Assembly (NCBI GenBank): GCA_022818135.1
Contig: JAFMSR010000002.1
Span: 27,306,598 to 27,370,597, forward strand
Origin: Saxidomus purpurata
Lineage: Eukaryota > Mollusca > Bivalvia > Venerida > Veneridae
Length of the DNA: 64,000 nucleotides
Reading direction: 5' to 3'
The notes under the pieces were generated by a model. The model saw only the letters and a program-made list of their open reading frames with translations, was not told the DNA's origin and did no database searches. A program made the position numbers and the translations under genes. Every line of letters starts with the position of its first letter. Within the stretch, counting starts at the first letter, position 1. Below are positions 61,401 through 64,000 of the stretch, piece by piece.

Positions 61401-61768
61401 TTTCATGATCAAAAATTGCAGACAGGTTAACCCGGACATAACAGCACTAAGTTGAGTAAACATGGGAAAACACCTCAATCTGTATCAAGAATCAATAAAT
61501 CAGAGTAAAACTAATTTTCTTACCCTAAGAATTTAGTTCCATGTGGTCCCAACTCGATGATTCTGTTGGCGAGGGCTTCTCCTTCGTTAACCACGGGTGG
61601 GTGAAGCAATTTCTCCTTCTTGATGAGGCGACACAGGATCCTTGTCGGCATGGACGCCTTGCCTGGAGGGATGACAAATCTGATCCCGCTGTGACGTGTG
61701 CCCCGCATGGCCCCACCTCGGGCATCCACCATGAAACTCACAAGGAAGCTGCGTTCAACAATCGTCAT
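6327..61768 (-). CDS. ANK: Ankyrin gene, 3' two thirds (ZU5-ZU5-UPA-death domain-giant tail)
   Basis: This is a spliced gene of about 20 exons. Ankyrins are membrane-skeleton adaptors: ankyrin repeats bind membrane proteins, ZU5-UPA binds beta-spectrin, and the death domain and tail regulate. I joined exons by translating the minus strand and requiring GT-AG ends with matching phase, and all junctions fit except a one-base excess inside the giant exon. Family-diagnostic stretches include [47 protein letters not shown] and the death domain [20 protein letters not shown]. Visible length is about 3,030 residues. Exons (transcript order): 61748-61524, 54883-54702, 53083-52872, 52376-52172, 47048-46952, 46587-46359, 45956-45705, 45219-45138, 44884-44681, 44095-43967, 42763-42663, 41680-41663 (tentative), 39638-39548, 38467-38279, 35011-34772, 33199-33143, 29632 or 29641-29294, 25213-25109, 17438-12398, 7432-6327. 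The ankyrin-repeat exons are not in the window. I cannot say which vertebrate paralogue it is nearest to; invertebrate ankyrins are usually co-orthologous. Confidence 0.95.
10389..10700. repeat. Degenerate tandem array, about 30-bp unit
   Basis: Variants of GATGCAGTATTTTATACACTGA and GATTGTTGCAGTA, alternating with CATTCACTGAGAAAGA, recur about every 30 bases roughly ten times. The units are diverged, which indicates an old array. Confidence 0.7.
11388..11470. repeat. GATCATGATC family repeat copy
   Basis: TAGATCATGATCAGACTGCA followed by a GGCTGATCATAATCCACACTGG segment and CACAAAGACAGAA matches the dispersed family seen at least ten further times in this window. The core is self-complementary. 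Confidence 0.7.
12398..17438 (-). CDS. ANK: Ankyrin giant exon: 5.04-kb Ser/Glu/Asp-rich repetitive tail
   Basis: The exon opens after GTTTCAG with [19 protein letters not shown] and closes with VQEFPDEA plus the donor CAG|GTATTG. It gives about 1,680 codons, one of the longest coding exons expected in an animal gene. The product is disordered and acidic: ETDLD-like motifs (nine strict ETD-x-D plus several variants) alternate with poly-serine/acidic blocks such as [15 protein letters not shown], which look like CK2 sites. A 360-bp (120-residue) repeat lies at 14.8-15.6 kb and a second repeated block ([14 protein letters not shown]) near 13.6 and 14.0 kb. The frame shifts by one base near 17,128-17,133; 5,041 bases is one more than a phase 1-1 exon allows, so one extra base (sequence error or allele) is the simplest explanation. 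By analogy with giant vertebrate and fly ankyrins it probably forms a long axonal tail (inference). Confidence 0.88.
17644..17660. repeat. (TA)n microsatellite
   Basis: About eight TA dinucleotides in a row lie close to the giant-exon acceptor but outside its pyrimidine tract. Confidence 0.85.
23005..23095. promoter_or_regulatory. Promoter-like cluster: two CCAAT boxes, ZNF143-like and YY1-like sites
   Basis: Within 90 bases there are CATTGGCTGAAT (CCAAT box, minus), GGATCATGGGAAATGAGTAGT (the reverse of a Staf/ZNF143-like ACTAC..TTCCCATGAT site), ACCAATCA (CCAAT box, plus) and CCAAAATGGCTGC (YY1-like). The motifs are known to co-occur in CpG-poor and housekeeping promoters. Lying 5.6 kb upstream of the giant exon, it could be an internal ankyrin promoter or a promoter for an unannotated plus-strand transcript starting ATGGCTGCA. 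This is pattern matching only. Confidence 0.35.
25109..25213 (-). CDS. ANK: Ankyrin exon: C-terminal region, [13 protein letters not shown]
   Basis: This 105-base, phase 1-1 exon encodes [20 protein letters not shown] and [15 protein letters not shown]. It has an ATTACAG acceptor and a TCTG|GTGTGT donor. The first half is likely helical. It splices in frame both to the giant exon (17,438) and directly to the last exon (7,432), giving a giant and a short tail isoform. Confidence 0.78.
25870..26330. repeat. SINE-like repeat copy
   Basis: The phrase ATTTCAATCATTTACATGCC..CAGTTTATCTAACTATC..TTCCTGGGAAGGACCAGTACT recurs at 36.2, 41.1, 46.2 and 47.2 kb in variant form. Downstream, GTCCAACCCACGACTGC is a degenerate B-box region read on the minus strand. 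Confidence 0.55.
26640..26840. repeat. GATCATGATC family repeat copy
   Basis: TGTAGATCATGATCAAGACTG, CATCGTTCACTATTTAGTCAG, GAGGACCCATTGAACGATTAA and GACAAGTCCATTTTAGAA form a near full-length copy and serve here as the reference for the family. Confidence 0.75.
27105..27430. repeat. Two adjacent GATCATGATC family fragments
   Basis: CATCTTGATCTGCACCATGCC..AATTTCAGTGAGCACCCC (27.12-27.24 kb) and GCAGACCATGATCTGAGCC..TGATCATAGTCTACACTG (27.29-27.43 kb) are diverged copies lying side by side. Confidence 0.6.
27689..27707 (-). CDS. ANK: Candidate alternative first coding exon (MSEILN)
   Basis: ATGAGTGAGATATTAAATG followed by a strong donor, GTAAGAG, ends in phase 1, which is exactly what the next exon (25,213) needs: MSEILN joins EEAVEKES. 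No in-frame read-in from the upstream exon is possible, because phase 1 entry would meet TGA. It would therefore only work as a start exon for a tail-only isoform. The A-rich, pyrimidine-poor sequence upstream is not convincing as a promoter. This rests on pattern alone. Confidence 0.3.
29294..29641 (-). CDS. ANK: Ankyrin exon: C-terminal region with [11 protein letters not shown] motif
   Basis: The exon encodes [20 protein letters not shown], an acidic stretch, then [34 protein letters not shown] and IILGG. The EDG-x-T/V-x-K-x-V-x-K pattern resembles the DGT repeats of the last exon and of vertebrate ankyrin tails. Two in-frame acceptors 9 bases apart (AATCAG|ACC at 29641 and AATCAG|AAG at 29632) could include or omit DQS. 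The donor is GGAG|GTATTT. It is phase 1-1, 339 or 348 bases. Confidence 0.82.
29642..33142 (-). other. ANK: Intron containing a CGCGTTATAA hairpin repeat
   Basis: The one distinctive element is at 31.90-32.06 kb (listed separately). The palindromic ACCGTAACGGT at about 31,373 lies upstream of it. Otherwise the sequence is AT-rich with no recognised gene. Confidence 0.5.
31900..32060. repeat. CGCGTTATAA repeat with perfect hairpin
   Basis: ACGCGTTATG, CCGCGTTATAAAG, TTATAACGCGG and CCGCGTTATAACGGGG occur within 130 bases. The middle two form a perfect 16-bp stem (31,965-31,980 with 31,991-32,006) around a 10-base loop. CpG density is far above that of the flanks. Confidence 0.7.
33143..33199 (-). 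CDS. ANK: Ankyrin exon: 57-base proline cassette
   Basis: This small phase 1-1 exon encodes [19 protein letters not shown]. Its acceptor is CTTACAG and its donor CCAG|GTATTC. TPPPSP is a proline-directed kinase and SH3/WW-type linear motif, so inclusion of the cassette could add a regulated docking site (inference). Its local GC content is well above that of its flanks. Confidence 0.72.
33200..34771 (-). other. ANK: Intron with one GATCATGATC-family copy
   Basis: The family copy is at about 34,195-34,335: TCTAATCATGATCTGCACTG, then TTCACTATTCAGTGAGTTAA and GACAAGTTCATT. Nothing else is recognised. Confidence 0.6.
34772..35011 (-). CDS. ANK: Ankyrin exon: C-terminal region, Glu/Pro/Val-rich
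   Basis: This 240-base, phase 1-1 exon encodes [40 protein letters not shown], a [17 protein letters not shown] stretch and [18 protein letters not shown]. It has a TTTTTAG acceptor and a GAAG|GTAAAT donor. It contains an imperfect [14 protein letters not shown] duplication. No domain is recognised. Confidence 0.8.
35012..38278 (-). other. ANK: Intron with SINE-like and dispersed repeat copies
   Basis: A fragment of the dispersed family lies at about 36,040-36,135 (CATGAAAACCAACCCTCAGG..CAGCATGGGTTCAGATCAG). A SINE-like copy lies at 36,160-36,330 (AACAGTATTTCAGTTATTTAC..CAGTTTATCTAACTACTG), and a (CAA)n run at about 38,169-38,187. The rest shows nothing recognisable. Confidence 0.5.
38279..38467 (-). 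CDS. ANK: Ankyrin exon: C-terminal region, charged helical segment
   Basis: This 189-base, phase 1-1 exon reads [40 protein letters not shown] and [20 protein letters not shown], ending KPE. The run of E/R/K with regularly spaced I, M and L suggests a helix or short coiled coil, unlike the surrounding low-complexity tail. It has an ATAG acceptor and a GAAG|GTATTC donor. I do not recognise a named domain. Confidence 0.8.
39548..39638 (-). CDS. ANK: Ankyrin exon: C-terminal region, [10 protein letters not shown]
   Basis: This 91-base exon (phase 0 to 1) encodes [20 protein letters not shown] and [10 protein letters not shown]. The acceptor is TTGTTTCAG and the donor GAAG|GTGAGA. It is disordered and acidic with no domain. 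The intron upstream carries a 31-bp tandem array beginning about 70 bases from the acceptor. Confidence 0.75.
39708..39975. repeat. 31-bp tandem array
   Basis: About nine copies of a unit reading TTTTAGAGCTTTGCTTGTTA then CAGCACTAACC stand head to tail, with point differences. The array starts about 70 bases 5' of the ESESANEDD exon on the transcribed strand. Confidence 0.9.
40215..40335. repeat. GATCATGATC family repeat, diverged copy
   Basis: CACCAGTACAGATCAAGATCA, CAGCCTGATCCTAATCTATAC, then TAGTCAGTAAACCTT and GCAGGATAAAGGC mark the family order. Confidence 0.5.
40785..41230 (-). repeat. tRNA-derived SINE with intact A and B boxes
   Basis: On the minus strand GGAGCGGTGGTGTAGAGGTT (A box) is followed about 30 bases later by GCGGGTTCGAGCCCAATC (B box), at about 40,970-41,042. 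This is a well-preserved RNA polymerase III promoter of tRNA type. The flanks carry the same CAGTTAACCTA..TTCCTGGGA body as the other SINE-like copies. A real tRNA is unlikely because I cannot fold a full cloverleaf with a paired acceptor stem. Confidence 0.75.
41663..41680 (-). CDS. ANK: Possible 18-base micro-exon (IYQDLQ)
   Basis: An 18-base stretch with a plausible acceptor (TTTCTAATCCTGTAG) and a good donor (CAG|GTGAGA) would add IYQDLQ between the GFDNF exon and the ESESANEDD exon. Both neighbours meet in phase 0, so the frame is kept with or without it. There is no homology support. It may be a chance pair of splice-like sites. Confidence 0.35.
42325..42520. repeat. GATCATGATC family repeat copy
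   Basis: TGCAGTCTGATCATGATCTGC, then TTGCTATTCAGTCAGTACC, AACACCCCTATAAACAACTA and GAACAAGTCCATTTTAGAG make a long, well-preserved copy. Confidence 0.75.
42663..42763 (-). CDS. ANK: Ankyrin exon: acidic C-terminal region, [10 protein letters not shown]
   Basis: This 101-base exon (phase 1 to 0) encodes [20 protein letters not shown] and [14 protein letters not shown]. It has a TTTTAG acceptor and an AAG|GTAAAG donor. I recognise no domain. The acidic, serine-containing composition matches the disordered ankyrin regulatory tail. Support is splice phase plus codon-like composition. Confidence 0.75.
43405..43966. repeat. 40-bp minisatellite adjoining an exon donor
   Basis: About 14 head-to-tail units of 40 bp: on the minus strand AATGGACCAGACTGGTCGGG then TTTGACATACAGTAAGTGTA. 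The exon end and donor beside it (AATGGACCAATCAGGTAAGG then about 21 bases) align with the unit at the same period, 41 bp. Each unit carries a GTAAGT donor-like hexamer. The long plus-strand open frames across it are products of the repeat period. Confidence 0.95.
43967..44095 (-). CDS. ANK: Ankyrin exon: death-domain tail ([14 protein letters not shown])
   Basis: The translation [20 protein letters not shown] continues with [20 protein letters not shown] and S. The first 14 residues finish the last death-domain helix (vertebrates have a similar LxxALRxIGRxDI). It is a 129-base, phase 1-1 exon, so it can be skipped in frame. Its last bases and donor (GGACCAATCAG|GTAAGG) are the parental-looking copy of the adjacent 40-bp tandem array. 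Confidence 0.9.
44681..44884 (-). CDS. ANK: Ankyrin exon: death domain
   Basis: The exon encodes [60 protein letters not shown] and SKKGEEATG. This is a full six-helix death domain of the ankyrin type, with the conserved DW..LA..L pair, the I..I spacing and the terminal MLxLWxxxxGxxATG. It is 204 bases with a TTTTTCAG acceptor and an ACAG|GTGAGT consensus donor. Ankyrin death domains are thought to act in intramolecular or protein-protein contacts and not in apoptosis itself. Confidence 0.95.
45138..45219 (-). CDS. ANK: Ankyrin exon: short UPA-to-death-domain linker
   Basis: This 82-base exon encodes [20 protein letters not shown] and LLREHGI. It is a charged linker, and vertebrate ankyrins have a comparable KKRQSxxxxxG segment just before the death domain. 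The acceptor is ATTGCAG and the donor ATAG|GTAAAT. Its phases (0 to 1) link UPA to the death-domain exon exactly. It occupies the place where a vertebrate-type giant exon would be inserted. Confidence 0.85.
45705..45956 (-). CDS. ANK: Ankyrin exon: UPA domain, second part
   Basis: This in-frame exon of 84 codons reads [19 protein letters not shown], then [20 protein letters not shown] and ends [13 protein letters not shown]. The FxxFKENRLPxxVxIRD and CNLNITLP motifs are ankyrin-specific. It uses a TTTTAG acceptor and an AAA|GTAAGT donor. In vertebrate ANK2 and ANK3 the giant exon follows this point, but here the following intron is only 485 bases long and holds no long ORF. Confidence 0.94.
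46165..46330. repeat. SINE-like repeat copy
   Basis: TTTCAGCAGAATTTCAGTAC, then TTTACAGGTGGACAGTTCAAC and ATTGGGAATGACAGTTCT parallel the other SINE-like copies. It sits inside the short intron between the two UPA exons. Confidence 0.5.
46359..46587 (-). CDS. ANK: Ankyrin exon: UPA domain, first part
   Basis: The translation [20 protein letters not shown] followed by [17 protein letters not shown], then [19 protein letters not shown] and ARSRDVE is the UPA domain shared by ankyrin, UNC5 and PIDD proteins. It packs against the two ZU5 domains. The exon is 229 bases and enters after AG from the previous exon. It ends with GAG|GTACGT, a near-consensus donor. Confidence 0.94.
46952..47048 (-). 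CDS. ANK: Ankyrin exon: ZU5-2/UPA junction
   Basis: This short 97-base exon was found by phase extension and has no long ORF. It reads [19 protein letters not shown], then [14 protein letters not shown]. The WEDIT and DCVSFTTxVSARFW motifs match the family. The acceptor is TTTATAG and the donor AG|GTAATTG. The previous exon supplies the first base of the Gly codon and the next exon completes Arg and begins FWLMDC. Confidence 0.93.
47125..47260. repeat. SINE-like repeat fragment
   Basis: CACTTTACATGACCTTCGTTC, AGAACCAGTGCTAAACTCCC and GGCATTCAAACCTACC match the tail of the SINE-like family. Confidence 0.4.
47925..48316. repeat. 50-bp tandem array
   Basis: Eight copies of AATTGGATAATTCCCATATG then ATCATATTAATCATAAATCT then ATGTGACATG stand in a row. 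Seven are 50 bp and one internal copy (about 48,075-48,115) is shortened to 41 bp. Units are almost identical apart from the first, so the array is young. Each unit contains the self-complementary ATATGATCATAT. Confidence 0.95.
49328..49760. repeat. GGGCCA..TGGCCC / GCTCACCTGG interspersed element, complete copy
   Basis: It starts AAGAGGGCCAAGATGGCCCT with GCTCACCTGGC at 49,354-49,364 and ends with the inverted GCCAGGTGAGC at 49,739-49,749. The interior has the usual TTTCACCAACTTTGGCCCAG and GACGGATGAACATATGACCG phrases. It belongs to a family I associate with molluscan genomes. Confidence 0.7.
49890..51290. repeat. GATCATGATC family copy split by an inserted element
   Basis: The left part is 49,900-50,038 (GTAGATCATGATCAACATAC..AACCCCTATGAACAATTAAT..TTGTCCAAATTAAA). 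The expected continuation, AAAGGTCCATTTTAAAAATA then ACAGGGTAAGGGTAAC, resumes at about 51,243, after 1.2 kb of unrelated sequence. Confidence 0.65.
50041..51240. mobile_element. Composite element with five 165-bp internal repeats and GC-rich end
   Basis: The left end is GTGTCCAAAGGACACCGATGC then CCCCAC; the right end, ACCCCACTTTGTGGGGGGCA then TAA, is partly inverted relative to it (ATGCCCCCAC/GTGGGGGGCAT). Inside, a unit of about 165 bp (GGTATATAGTGAAAAA..AACAAAGGGCCATAATTCTG..GTTTAAGAGGAGTTGCGTTC) is repeated about five times at 50,321, 50,489, 50,656, 50,820 and 50,978. The last 100 bases contain GGGCGGGCGGGCGGACGGAC. No protein is encoded. Confidence 0.7.
52172..52376 (-). CDS. ANK: Ankyrin exon: ZU5-2 domain core
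   Basis: The exon encodes [20 protein letters not shown], the hallmark [20 protein letters not shown], and [11 protein letters not shown]. The [12 protein letters not shown] block is almost invariant among animal ankyrins and is the strongest single identifier of the gene. It is 205 bases, with an AAACAG acceptor and an ACAG|GTGCG donor. The complementary strand is open here too, but that frame has no splice or family support. Confidence 0.96.
52872..53083 (-). CDS. ANK: Ankyrin exon: ZU5-1 end and ZU5-2 start
   Basis: The translation runs [37 protein letters not shown], then [20 protein letters not shown] and ends NIRVGLQ. This covers the ZU5-1 end (DxPQYFAVxSR in the family) and the second ZU5 core (GxEGGxxSS...VPxVQAxFP...ALxKxIxVGLQ). 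It is 212 bases with a TTTCAG acceptor and an LQ|GTTTGT donor that is rather weak after position +4. Confidence 0.93.
53850..54545. repeat. GACCTTGACC-rich interspersed repeat, copy 2
   Basis: It starts AAGGCCCAAAAGGGCAAGTAT and contains three internal units of about 130 bases. Each unit has GACCTTGACCTTTGACCCAC, TGACCCCAAAAACNATAGG and TGAAATCAAATGAAAATTATG-type phrases. It ends with GACAGACAGACTGGCGACAG. It lies in the intron between two ZU5 exons. Confidence 0.7.
54702..54883 (-). CDS. ANK: Ankyrin exon: second half of the N-terminal ZU5 domain
   Basis: After a TTTTTTTTCAG acceptor the exon reads [18 protein letters not shown], then [15 protein letters not shown] and a variable loop [20 protein letters not shown]. 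The PxxxEIPHF and RSxNGETWxEH stretches are ankyrin ZU5 signatures. It is 182 bases long, enters after a split GGA codon and leaves with one base (CTG A|GTGAGC). The variable loop is shorter and less charged than the vertebrate equivalent. Confidence 0.93.
56380..56755. repeat. Two GATCATGATC family fragments
   Basis: ACAGTCTGATCATGATCTGC..AACATCCTTTTGAACAATTA (56,380-56,520) and CCAAACTGATCGTAGTCTAC..GGTTACAAAGACAGAAAAA (56,690-56,755). Confidence 0.65.
57270..57460 (+). repeat. tRNA-derived SINE, plus strand
   Basis: GAGAGCACCTGGTGTAATGT (A-box-like) and CTGGTTCAAAACCATTT (B-box-like) are about 35 bases apart, followed by a unique-looking body. It is of a different subfamily from the copy at 41.0 kb and in the opposite orientation. 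Confidence 0.6.
58461..58940. repeat. GGGCCA / GCTCACCTGG family, diverged copy
   Basis: ACAAGAGGACCATGATACCC then TAGTCCACCTGAGTG marks the left end. Two units of about 200 bases follow with GAAGTTTGATTGAAATTGGCC and GAAGTTTGGTTGAAATTGGCC. The right end is eroded. Confidence 0.6.
60088..60143. repeat. Perfect 19-bp hairpin of the GATCATGATC family
   Basis: CAGTGCAGATCATGATCAG at 60,088-60,106 pairs perfectly with 60,125-60,143 around an 18-base loop. It is the core of the dispersed family in palindromic form. Confidence 0.85.
61348..61412. repeat. 25-bp hairpin with 15-base loop
   Basis: The arm at 61,348-61,372 (TTGATCGTGAAACTACTGTA then TCTGC) pairs with 61,388-61,412 with a single mismatch. 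It is unrelated to the repeat families in the window. It may be a tiny palindromic element or a small-RNA precursor. Confidence 0.75.
61524..61768 (-). CDS. ANK: Ankyrin exon: first half of the N-terminal ZU5 domain
   Basis: The exon encodes the start of the spectrin-binding ZU5 domain: [17 protein letters not shown], then an [16 protein letters not shown] segment and [11 protein letters not shown]. The DAR triplet, which is needed for beta-spectrin binding in vertebrate ankyrins (established by mutagenesis), is intact. The donor is GG|GTAAG at 61523/61522, and the next exon completes the GGA codon. The 5' edge is ambiguous. A CAG acceptor would start the exon at 61748, but its pyrimidine tract is poor. 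Alternatively an in-frame ATG at 61768 ([12 protein letters not shown]) would make this the first coding exon of a short isoform lacking ankyrin repeats. The interval given uses the ATG. Confidence 0.92.
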
Positions 61769-64000
61769 TTTGTTAGCCGTATAAAATACCAAAATAACAA
61801 AATATTTCCTCTAAATATTCCTCCTATACTTTATTTCCCGAAACTGTTACAATTCTGTTCAAGAGTTAAACTATTTCTACTCAACTATCACTTAATTAAG
61901 AAATAAATTTTTAAGATCCTATAAATCCAATTTCCATTGATTTAATCCTTTAAACACACTAGTAAGAGGAAAGCATTTAGTAATTTTGTTAGCTCCAAGG
62001 GTAGATTATCTCCTATGAAATGGTTTGTGTTCACTCGTCAATGTTTACATCCTGACTGAAACCACATATCTAGCAGAGTGAGTGTTGATCAGTTTTTGTA
62101 CATTGCTAACATGTATCAGTGCATATCTCTATATCGGCTGGGTTAGTTTTACCTACTGATGACCCCCTATTGTTTTCAGCATACTAATTATACATCCTGT
62201 TGAGAACAATGGTGGATTGTGGGAATGCTTTTAATTATCCCAAACACAAAATACTGCATGTATCATGGGCTGGTAATTATTTCATTAATGGACAGTCACA
62301 TATATCATTATTAAACAATTAACCCCTTACCCCACCACCAGTATCCAATTATTTCATCAAGTAACCCATTACACAGCCTTTCAAAAGTGAAGAGAAAATA
62401 TTTTCCTATCTGCAGCATAAACCTTTGCCAATAAACTCTTTAATTACTGAAAATAAATCTCCAAACAACTGCAATCTACGATAAAACAGAAAAAATAAAT
62501 CTGTACAAGAAGTAGATTCCTAGCAGAATGCAAGTGCACTTCAGAGCAGGCAAAATGCCTGGTATTAACTTCTATCATTATACATAATTCATTGCATCCA
62601 AACACTTTTTTAGGATATCAACAAGCTTTGAAATATATATCCAAAGCCTGCAGTAGCTTTAAAACAGATCAGTTAAGATATTGAAAGGATATCCAGTCAA
62701 AATTTCATTTGGCAGTATTTATGCATAGAAATCGAAATCAGCAGAACTCTTTATCAATCTTGGCACTCTCTATATTCCATGAAAAAAAAACACGAAATAT
62801 TGTAGCAGAGCCAGAAAACCTTAATACCCAATCACAGCTAGCAGAACTAGACAGGAGCTACAGGCGTAGATGAGAGCGAAACAATATAATATAAGCTGGC
62901 ACTGAATCCGAAAACAAAAATGCGATGAAACGAAATGATTTTCAACAAGAACGTTATTGCTAATTTCCTGAGCACAAAGTTATTTTCCACCTTCCGGAAT
63001 TACACCCAACTTGGCTAAAATTCAAAGATTTTCTTCATTTTCACAGCATGGTGGAGCGATGTCTGTACTCGAGTCCTGGGTAAATACTAAGCATTGGAAA
63101 TGTAATCAAATATGGCGGACAGACATGGCAAAAACTTATCTAATATAGTGCTCTGAGGCAAATTATGCCTGAATCTGACAGTATCAGTTCCAAATGTGGA
63201 CATGTTTGTCAGGAATGGTCGTAAATATGATCCATCACTCATACATGTCCATAATAACACAATCAATTAACTGTTGCTTGGAAACCAGCATTTATCACTT
63301 ATTCCGTGCAATTTAGCAATTTACCGTTAATGCACTCTTAAAATTGATGAAGAATTATTTAAAACCCTGTGATGAGCTTTAATTTGAGGATATCTACATG
63401 TCTATGCCATCTTGAATCAAAGAAAAATGTCAAATTTCTTAATTTATTGTCTTAAGCCAAGTTAACAATGTAGGCTAAATTGATGCCAACACCAGGTCAT
63501 TTGCATCTACCAAAACTGCAAATGACAGCAATTTAAATAAAATTTTGTCATTTACATGTCATAAATTTTGACAGGAACATCTACTTAACTCCAGTGTCAA
63601 AATACATTATATCAAAAAGCTAGAAAGGCCCGACTTCTCACACTTAAGCCAAAAAAAGTTCTTTAAAAGAAGCCTCAAAAAAAGTTTGTTATTGAAATGC
63701 ATAGGACAGAAATAAACTTTAAGCGGGCCACTGTATGACCTCAGACAAGACACTATTCCTGTCATGTCCTCCACTTTCAAACAAAACCACGTACTGATGT
63801 GACAAATTTACAAGACAACCACAGTAAGATAAATGCAGAAGTCTCGACAAGCGATGTGCGCATTTAAATGTTAAATGCAGTTTTTGCATAGTCAGCATTC
63901 CTACTGCCGACAGCAAGGAAGTCTAGAGCACTCGAGTGTCAAAATAAAAAGATCTGCATGCAATACCTCTACAGAGGACACACAGTTGCATTCTGAAATT
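61769..64000 (-). other. Region 5' of the first visible ankyrin exon
   Basis: No ankyrin repeats or other exons are recognised here, so it is an intron of the full-length gene or the promoter region of a short isoform. At about 62,985-63,125 there is an ETS-like CCTTCCGGAA and a YY1-like CAAATATGGCGGAC within a slightly CpG-enriched stretch. The remainder shows nothing. Confidence 0.45.

Larger units (their letters stand above)
54884..61523 (-). other. ANK: 6.6-kb intron between the two ZU5-1 exons
   Basis: The splice phase links 61,524 to 54,883. It contains GATCATGATC copies at 56,380-56,520 and 56,690-56,755, a tRNA-like SINE at 57,270-57,460, a GGGCCA-family copy at 58,461-58,940 and two hairpins at 60.1 and 61.4 kb (all listed or discussed). 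Other stretches show nothing recognisable. Confidence 0.65.

Overview
The window looks like nuclear DNA of a marine bivalve mollusc, most likely a venerid-type clam. It is AT-rich, has GT-AG introns and carries a dense load of interspersed repeats. At least a dozen copies of a repeat with a GATCATGATCTGCACTG core, tRNA-derived SINEs, a GACCTTGACC-rich family and the GGGCCA..TGGCCC/GCTCACCTGG family are all of the kind I associate with bivalve genomes. The organism call is inference from repeat style and gene structure, not from a marker gene.

One gene explains all recognisable coding sequence: the 3' two thirds of an ankyrin gene on the minus strand, from about 61.77 kb down to a stop codon at 6,327. 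I traced 20 exons, 19 of them well supported and one 18-base micro-exon tentative, joined by consistent splice phases. In transcript order they encode the tandem ZU5 domains (61.8-52.9 kb), the second ZU5 and UPA module (52.4-45.7 kb), a short linker (45.2 kb), the death domain (44.9-44.7 kb), a run of small acidic C-terminal exons (44.1-25.1 kb), a giant 5.04-kb Ser/Glu/Asp-rich exon (17,438-12,398) and a terminal exon (7,432-6,327). The visible product is about 3,030 residues. The N-terminal ankyrin repeats must lie beyond the right edge (>64 kb) or be absent from short isoforms.

The most notable feature is the giant exon, which lies C-terminal to the death domain. In vertebrate ANK2 and ANK3 the giant exon lies between UPA and death domain; here that site holds only small introns and an 82-base linker exon. 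The giant exon is built of degenerate repeats with an ETDLD-like core alternating with poly-serine/acidic blocks, plus a 360-bp tandem repeat. It needs a one-base correction near 17,128-17,133 to stay in frame. Most exons after the death domain are phase 1-1 cassettes, so each, the giant exon included, could be skipped without breaking the frame.

The left 6.3 kb is 3'UTR plus flanking DNA with a 1.06-kb terminal-inverted-repeat element (32-bp perfect ends, 7-bp target duplication) beside an older relative. The introns hold several tandem arrays (40, 50, 31, about 30 and about 165 bp units). One of them, the 40-bp array at 43.4-43.96 kb, appears to have grown out of the exon/splice-donor junction next to it. 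No second protein gene, rRNA, functional tRNA or CRISPR array is supported.
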